This document shows positions 59,719 to 64,000 of a stretch of 64,000 bases of DNA, one piece after another. The position numbers were made by a program, and so were the translations under genes. The stretch comes from RYN-230 sp963760405 (lineage in GTDB: Bacteria; Actinomycetota; Actinomycetes; Streptosporangiales; Streptosporangiaceae), in the NCBI GenBank assembly GCA_963760405.1, contig CAVXCV010000010.1:372001-436000 (forward strand). The letters are read 5' to 3'. The stretch's first letter is position 1. Every line of letters begins with the position of its first letter. The notes beneath the pieces were generated by a model, which was not told the DNA's origin, did no database searches, and saw only the letters and a program-made list of their open reading frames with translations.

Positions 59719-61068
59719 GTGCAGCGACATGGTCAGTCACGGTCAGGCAGCCACCAGCCCGCCCGCCCCGCGGCCGGTCCGGTGCTGGGACGCCGGACCG
59801 CAATCAAGACCCTCGGCCTCGGCGCTGCGGCTCTGGCCGCCCCCGGCCTGGTCGCCGGGTGCTCTTCCGGGAGCTCTTCCGGGAGCTCGCAGACCGCGAT
59901 CGTGTTCGAGGAGACCAAGCCCGAGGTTGTCCCGTACTTCAACAGCGTGGTCGCGAAGTTCAACGGGATGCAGTCGTCGGTATCGGTCACGCACGACTTC
60001 TCCTCGAGCCTCATCGCGAAGTTCGTCCGCGGTGATCCGCCCGACATCGACCTCGACAACTACAACCTGACCACGTCCATCTTTGTCGCCCGCGGCGTGC
60101 TGGCGAACCTGGCCCACCTGCCGCAGGCCAAGCTCATCGCTCCGGACATCCAGAATCTCGTCACCCAGTACGCCTCGTTCAACGGTGAAACGAGCGTGCT
60201 GCCCTATTCGGTGGCGGCCGAGGGTGTCAACTTCTACAACGTGGATCTGTTCGACAAGGTCGGCGCGGACATCCCGAAGACCTGGTCGCAGTTCGTGGCG
60301 CTGTGCGAGAAGCTCAAGTCCAAGAACATCACCCCGGTCTACCAGACCTACGGGGACACCTGGACGACGCAGCAGGGCCTGTTCGACTACACCACCGGCG
60401 GCATGATCGACGTCGCGGAGTTCTACCGGAAGCTCGCTGCCGAAGGGACCAACCTCAGCAGCAGCTCGCCAGTATCGTTCGAGAAGGATTTCACCCCCGC
60501 CCTCCAGAAAATGCTCACGCTGGCGCCCTATTTCAACGAGGACGCGTTCGCCCGGCACTACAGCGACGGCAACCTCGCGTTCGCGAACGGGCAGGCGGCC
60601 ATGTACATGCAGGGGCCGTGGGCCGTCGGTGAGGTGCTGGCGATCAAGCCGAAGCTCAAGATGGGCACGTTCCCGCTGCCGGTCACCGACAACCCGGCCG
60701 ACACCAAATGCCGGGTCAACCTCGACCTGGCCATCTGGCTGCCCCGGTCACAGGCGCCGGGGCAGCGGGCCGCGGCCGTCAAGTTCCTCGATTACCTGAT
60801 GCAGCCGACCCTGATGAACTCCTATAACCAGGCCAATCTCGCATTCTCGCCGCTCAAGAATGCCCCGCCGCAGAAGAACCCGATCGTTTCCGGCCTCGAG
60901 CCGTACGTCCGCTCCGGCCGGTTCTACCAGGGCGCGGGAACCTACGTGCCGATCACCATCCCGGTCGGGAACTACATCCAGGAAATGATGCTGAGCAAGA
61001 GTGTCGGCGGCTTCACGTCGTCGATGGACGGGGATTTCCGGCGGCTGGCCGTCCGGACATCGGCGTGA
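59719..61068 (+). CDS. Sugar ABC transporter substrate-binding lipoprotein (Tat signal)
   Basis: 449 residues. The signal has twin Arg in LGRRTAIKTLGLGAAALAAP and a lipobox LVAGC, so it is exported folded by Tat and lipid-anchored. Mature part has family 1 binding-protein features: PDIDLDNYNLTTSIFVARGV, KTWSQFVALCEKLKSKNITP, DGNLAFANGQAAMYMQGPWA and WLPRSQAPGQRAAAVKFLDY. Start GTG 59719 with GGAGGGA. First gene of the operon; likely binds an alpha-glucoside given the GH13 enzyme at the end. Confidence 0.9.
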   Translation: MQRHGQSRSGSHQPARPAAGPVLGRRTAIKTLGLGAAALAAPGLVAGCSSGSSSGSSQTAIVFEETKPEVVPYFNSVVAKFNGMQSSVSVTHDFSSSLIAKFVRGDPPDIDLDNYNLTTSIFVARGVLANLAHLPQAKLIAPDIQNLVTQYASFNGETSVLPYSVAAEGVNFYNVDLFDKVGADIPKTWSQFVALCEKLKSKNITPVYQTYGDTWTTQQGLFDYTTGGMIDVAEFYRKLAAEGTNLSSSSPVSFEKDFTPALQKMLTLAPYFNEDAFARHYSDGNLAFANGQAAMYMQGPWAVGEVLAIKPKLKMGTFPLPVTDNPADTKCRVNLDLAIWLPRSQAPGQRAAAVKFLDYLMQPTLMNSYNQANLAFSPLKNAPPQKNPIVSGLEPYVRSGRFYQGAGTYVPITIPVGNYIQEMMLSKSVGGFTSSMDGDFRRLAVRTSA

Positions 61069-61090
61069 GCGCCGGATCGAGGAGGCAGGC

Positions 61091-62038
61091 ATGACCGCGA
61101 CCATAGCGCCTTCCAAGGAAACCGCGACCACAGCGCCTTCCCGGGTGGGCTTGTCCGGCACTATCAAGAAGATCTTCTTTCCAGTGGCGCCGACGTACCT
61201 TTTTATGATCATCCCGGCGATCCTCCTGTTCACGTTCTTCATCACCTACCCGACGATCGTAGGGATGTTCTACAGCTTCACGAACTACGTCGGGTACGGA
61301 GCATGGCACTTCGTCGGGTTCGCCAATTACAAGGCCGCGTTCGCTGACCCGAACATCCGGCACTCCTACGGATTCACGATGCTGTTCGCGGTCACCGCGA
61401 CGATCGTCGTCAATGTGACCGCGATGCTGCTGGCGCTCGCGCTGAACTCCAAGATCAGGTGGCGGGCCGGGTTCCGTACGCTTTACTTCATGCCCATGGT
61501 GATCTCGGGCCTGGTCATCTCTTACGTCTTCACCTTCATCCTCTCCACATCTGTCCCGATCATCGCGTCCGAGATCCACTTCGCCCCGCTGGAAACCAGC
61601 ATCCTCGCCAATCCGAACACCGCCTGGCTCGGCGTCGTGTTCGTGGCTTCCTGGCAGGCCATCCCGGGCGCGATTGTCATCTTCCTGGCCGGCTTGGTCG
61701 CCATCCCGACCGAGGTGTACGAAGCCTCCTCGATCGATGGGGCGACGATCTGGCAGCGGTTCTGGTATATGACTTTCCCGCTGCTCTTCCCGTTCTTCAT
61801 CATTAACTCCGTGCTGTCGTTCAAGGCCTTCCTCAACGTGTATGACGTGGTGGTCGGCCTGACCAACGGCGGCCCGGGCACCGCGACCACGAGCGTGGCG
61901 CAGACCATCTTCACCGGTTTCTTCGATGGTGACTACGCCTACCAGATGGCGAACGCCGTTATCTTCTTCATCATCACGGTGCTCTTGTCGATTCTCCAGC
62001 TAAGCATTGTCCGGCGTCGGGGAGGGAGTCTCATCTAA
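61091..62038 (+). CDS. Sugar ABC transporter permease (MalF/UgpA type)
   Basis: 315 residues, six helices. The EAA loop is EVYEASSIDGATIWQRFWYM; other blocks LYFMPMVISGLVISYVFTFI and YDVVVGLTNGGPGTATTSVA. N-terminal cytoplasmic segment is rich in Thr/Ala. Start ATG 61091 with GAGGAGG. Its stop overlaps the next start (TAATG). Confidence 0.93.
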   Translation: MTATIAPSKETATTAPSRVGLSGTIKKIFFPVAPTYLFMIIPAILLFTFFITYPTIVGMFYSFTNYVGYGAWHFVGFANYKAAFADPNIRHSYGFTMLFAVTATIVVNVTAMLLALALNSKIRWRAGFRTLYFMPMVISGLVISYVFTFILSTSVPIIASEIHFAPLETSILANPNTAWLGVVFVASWQAIPGAIVIFLAGLVAIPTEVYEASSIDGATIWQRFWYMTFPLLFPFFIINSVLSFKAFLNVYDVVVGLTNGGPGTATTSVAQTIFTGFFDGDYAYQMANAVIFFIITVLLSILQLSIVRRRGGSLI

Positions 62039-62937
62039 TGGCTACCCAGGTAGGCACTCCGATAGCGGCCGGCGCACCACGGATCGCGAGACGCCGAAGG
62101 TCTGTCCGGCGTGATGAGCGCGGCCGGGTCAACTGGGGGCTGACGGTCATCATCGCGGTCTGCTCCCTGACCATCCTCATCCCGCTGTACTTCGCTATCG
62201 CGATGGCGCTGAAGTCACCGGCCCAGACCGGCTCGGGCACCGGCTTCAACTTCCCCTGGCCGATGCACTGGGGGAACTTCAGCGCCGCCTGGGATCTGAC
62301 CAATACCCCGCTGGCATTCTCGATGAGCCTGCTGGTCACGGTGATAGCCGTGGTCGGGGAAATAATGGTGAGTTCTCTCGCGGCCTGGGCGATCGTGCGC
62401 AACTGGGGCCACTGGCAGTTCCGCGCGTCGTTCTTCTACCTGCTGGCCGCCATGTTCATCCCTTTCCCGGTCATCGCACTGCCGCAGGTCAAGCTCACGG
62501 CCGCGATCGGCCTCGACAACCCGTTCGGCGTCGCGTTCCTGCACATCATGTTCCAGCTGGCGTTCAACGTGCTGCTCTACTCCGCGTTCATCCGGTCGAT
62601 TCCGGTCGAGCTGGAGGAGAGCGCGCGGATGGACGGCTGCACGACCTGGCAGTCCTTCCGGATGGTTGTGCTGCCGCTGCTGGCGCCGATGAACGCCACC
62701 GTGGGCATCTTCGCCTTCCTGCAGTCATGGAACGACTTCATGATGCCGCAGCTGATCACCGCGAACCCGAAGTGGCAGACCCTCCCGGTGATCCAGTACC
62801 TGTTCCAGGATCAGTTCACCACGAACTTCAACGTCGCCTTCGCGTCCTATCTCATGGCGATGATCCCGACTCTCATCGCCTTCCTCATCGCCCAGCGCTG
62901 GGTCATCAACGGCATCATGCGCGGCTCCATCAAGTAA
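62038..62937 (+). CDS. Sugar ABC transporter permease (MalG/UgpE type)
   Basis: 299 residues, six helices. EAA loop: VELEESARMDGCTTWQSFRM. FNFPWPMHWGNFSAAWDLTN and LQSWNDFMMPQLITANPKWQ are typical of MalG-type permeases. Partner of the preceding permease in the membrane channel. Its stop is inside an 18-bp repeat that also holds the glucosidase start. Confidence 0.93.
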   Translation: MATQVGTPIAAGAPRIARRRRSVRRDERGRVNWGLTVIIAVCSLTILIPLYFAIAMALKSPAQTGSGTGFNFPWPMHWGNFSAAWDLTNTPLAFSMSLLVTVIAVVGEIMVSSLAAWAIVRNWGHWQFRASFFYLLAAMFIPFPVIALPQVKLTAAIGLDNPFGVAFLHIMFQLAFNVLLYSAFIRSIPVELEESARMDGCTTWQSFRMVVLPLLAPMNATVGIFAFLQSWNDFMMPQLITANPKWQTLPVIQYLFQDQFTTNFNVAFASYLMAMIPTLIAFLIAQRWVINGIMRGSIK

Positions 62938-62958
62938 TGCGGCGCGATCAGGCAATGC
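62923..62958 (+). repeat. 18-bp tandem repeat at the glucosidase start
   Basis: 62923-62940 and 62941-62958 share 14 of 18 bases (GGC-ATCA-AATGC pattern). Each ends in AATGC, giving two ATG codons in the same frame (62937 and 62955). Confidence 0.65.
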
Positions 62959-64000
62959 GGCCTGCCAGCACCGAGCCGGCACCGGCTGGCAATCGCGCCG
63001 CGGCGGCCAGCTGGTGGCGGCAGGCGGTGGTCTACCAGATCTACCCGCGCAGCTTCGCCGACACCGACGGCGACGGCCTGGGCGACCTGCGCGGGATCAT
63101 CTCCCGTGTCCCTTACCTGGCCGCCCTGGGCATCGACGCGGTCTGGCTGAGCCCGTTCTACCCGTCTGCGCTCGCCGACGGCGGCTACGACGTGGACGAC
63201 TACCGCGATGTCCACCCGCAGCTGGGTACCCTCGCCGACTTCGACGAGATGGCGGCCAGGCTGCACGCGGCCGGGTCTGAAGGTGATCGTCGACATCGTG
63301 CCGAACCACAGCTCGAACCGGCACGCCTGGTTCCGCGAGGCGCTGGCCTCCCCGCCCGGCTCGGCCGCCCGGGACCGGTACATCTTCCGCGACGGGCTGG
63401 GCCCGGACGGCGCCGCGCCCCCCTCGGACTGGGACTCCCTGTTCGGCGGCCCGGCCTGGACCCAGGTCAGCGACGGGCAGTGGTACCTGCACCTGTTCAC
63501 CGCGGAGCAGCCGGACCTGAACTGGGCGAACCGCGAGGTCCGCGAAGATTTCCTGACCACGCTGCGGTTCTGGTCGGACCGCGGGGTGGACGGCTTCCGG
63601 GTGGACGTGGCGCACGGGCTGGCCAAAAACCTGGCCGCGCCACTGGCTGGCAAAGGGCAGCTGGCCGACACGGCACTGCCACCCGGGACGCACCCGCTCT
63701 GGGATCGCGACGAGGTGCATGACATTTACGCGGAATGGCGTCAGGTCTTCAACGAATACCAGCCGCCGCGTACCGCCGTGGCCGAAGCCTGGGTCCCGCC
63801 CGCCCGCCGGCCGCGTTACGCCAGCCCGGACGGCCTCGGCCAGGCGTTCAACTTTGACCTGCTGGAAGCGAACTGGGAGGCCGGCCAGTTCCGGGCGACG
63901 ATCAGCGAGAGCCTGGCCGGGGCCCAGCAGCACGGCTCGTCCACCACCTGGGTGCTGTCCAACCATGACGTGGTCCGCCACCCCACCCGGTACGGGCTGC
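62937..64000 (+). CDS. GH13 alpha-glucosidase, frameshift near 63275, 3' end outside window
   Basis: N-terminal WWRQAVVYQIYPRSFADTDG, GDLRGIISRVPYLAALGIDA and VWLSPFYPSALADGGYDVDD are alpha-glucosidase/oligo-1,6-glucosidase motifs. After MAARLHAAG an extra G (around 63273-63275) shifts the frame; corrected, it continues LKVIVDIVPNHSSNRHAWFR, DRGVDGFRVDVAHGLAK with the nucleophile Asp, TAVAEAWVPPARRP with the acid/base Glu, and WVLSNHDVVRHPTRYG at the edge. Cytoplasmic; hydrolyses imported alpha-glucosides. TAATG overlap with the permease; ATG 62955 is an alternative start. Confidence 0.88.

Overview
The window is high-GC DNA (strong G/C at third codon positions, many GTG starts, short intergenic gaps, long antisense ORF shadows) from an actinomycete, most likely a soil or plant-associated filamentous genus. 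The gene content supports this: an inositol cluster in the Corynebacterium/Streptomyces style, an ECF42-type sigma factor with its YCII partner, DUF5996 and DUF1810 proteins, and LacI-controlled sugar ABC uptake. No rRNA, tRNA, CRISPR array or intact transposase was seen.

Layout. 1-2.4 kb: an MFS transporter running off the left edge, divergent from a TetR regulator. 2.4-8.3 kb: a VOC protein, an SMP-30-like lactonase, then an ATP-grasp-like protein and two esterases divergent from a GCS2-type carboxylate-amine ligase, a possible amide-bond-forming metabolite or peptide-tag system. 8.6-11 kb: MarR plus a DHA2 exporter whose C-terminus runs into an isochorismatase remnant. 11-19.1 kb: a GntR regulator divergent from myo-inositol catabolism genes (iolC, a Cgl0159-like aldolase, iolB, iolD, iolA, iolH). 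19.1-24.8 kb: a TetR/amino-acid permease pair, a SnoaL-like protein, an esterase, a methyltransferase, a His/Glu-repeat protein and a cupin. 24.9-28.5 kb: an aromatic catabolism set (extradiol-type dioxygenase, FAH-family hydrolase, FAD monooxygenase). 28.6-34.2 kb: DUF1810, then a GntR regulator divergent from a split transketolase, an M24-fold protein and a 3-hydroxyisobutyrate-dehydrogenase-like enzyme. 34.2-41.6 kb: DUF5996, then a four-gene operon built on a HerA/DUF87 ATPase and a membrane TraD-like protein, with its own strong terminator and an operator-like inverted repeat; this is the best candidate for an undescribed system. 41.9-45.5 kb: YdeI/DUF1905, YCII and ECF42 sigma, acyl-CoA dehydrogenase. 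45.6-48.5 kb: an accessory patch with a kinase-integrase chimera, a repeat/zinc-finger protein and an EACC1-like fragment. 48.5-56.1 kb: AKR, SDR, cupin-DUF1059, hydroxypyruvate isomerase, a small membrane protein with an XRE regulator, NDH-2 and an SDR, interspersed with gene remnants. 56.1-64 kb: an alpha-glucoside-type ABC system (ATPase, a double LacI ORF, binding protein, two permeases) and a GH13 glucosidase running off the right edge.

Two kinds of damage should be kept apart. Seven otherwise intact genes carry eight small frameshifts, two of them the same extra T inside GGCC(T)GGCC; these look like residual sequencing indels. Separately, several loci are true remnants with large internal deletions (isochorismatase, LuxR-type ATPase, MDR oxidoreductase, LigD, ECF sigma, APH kinase fused to an integrase end). 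Short tandem duplications (15-33 bp) recur at translation starts, and 15-21 bp repeats recur in C-terminal tails, so local slippage seems frequent in this genome.
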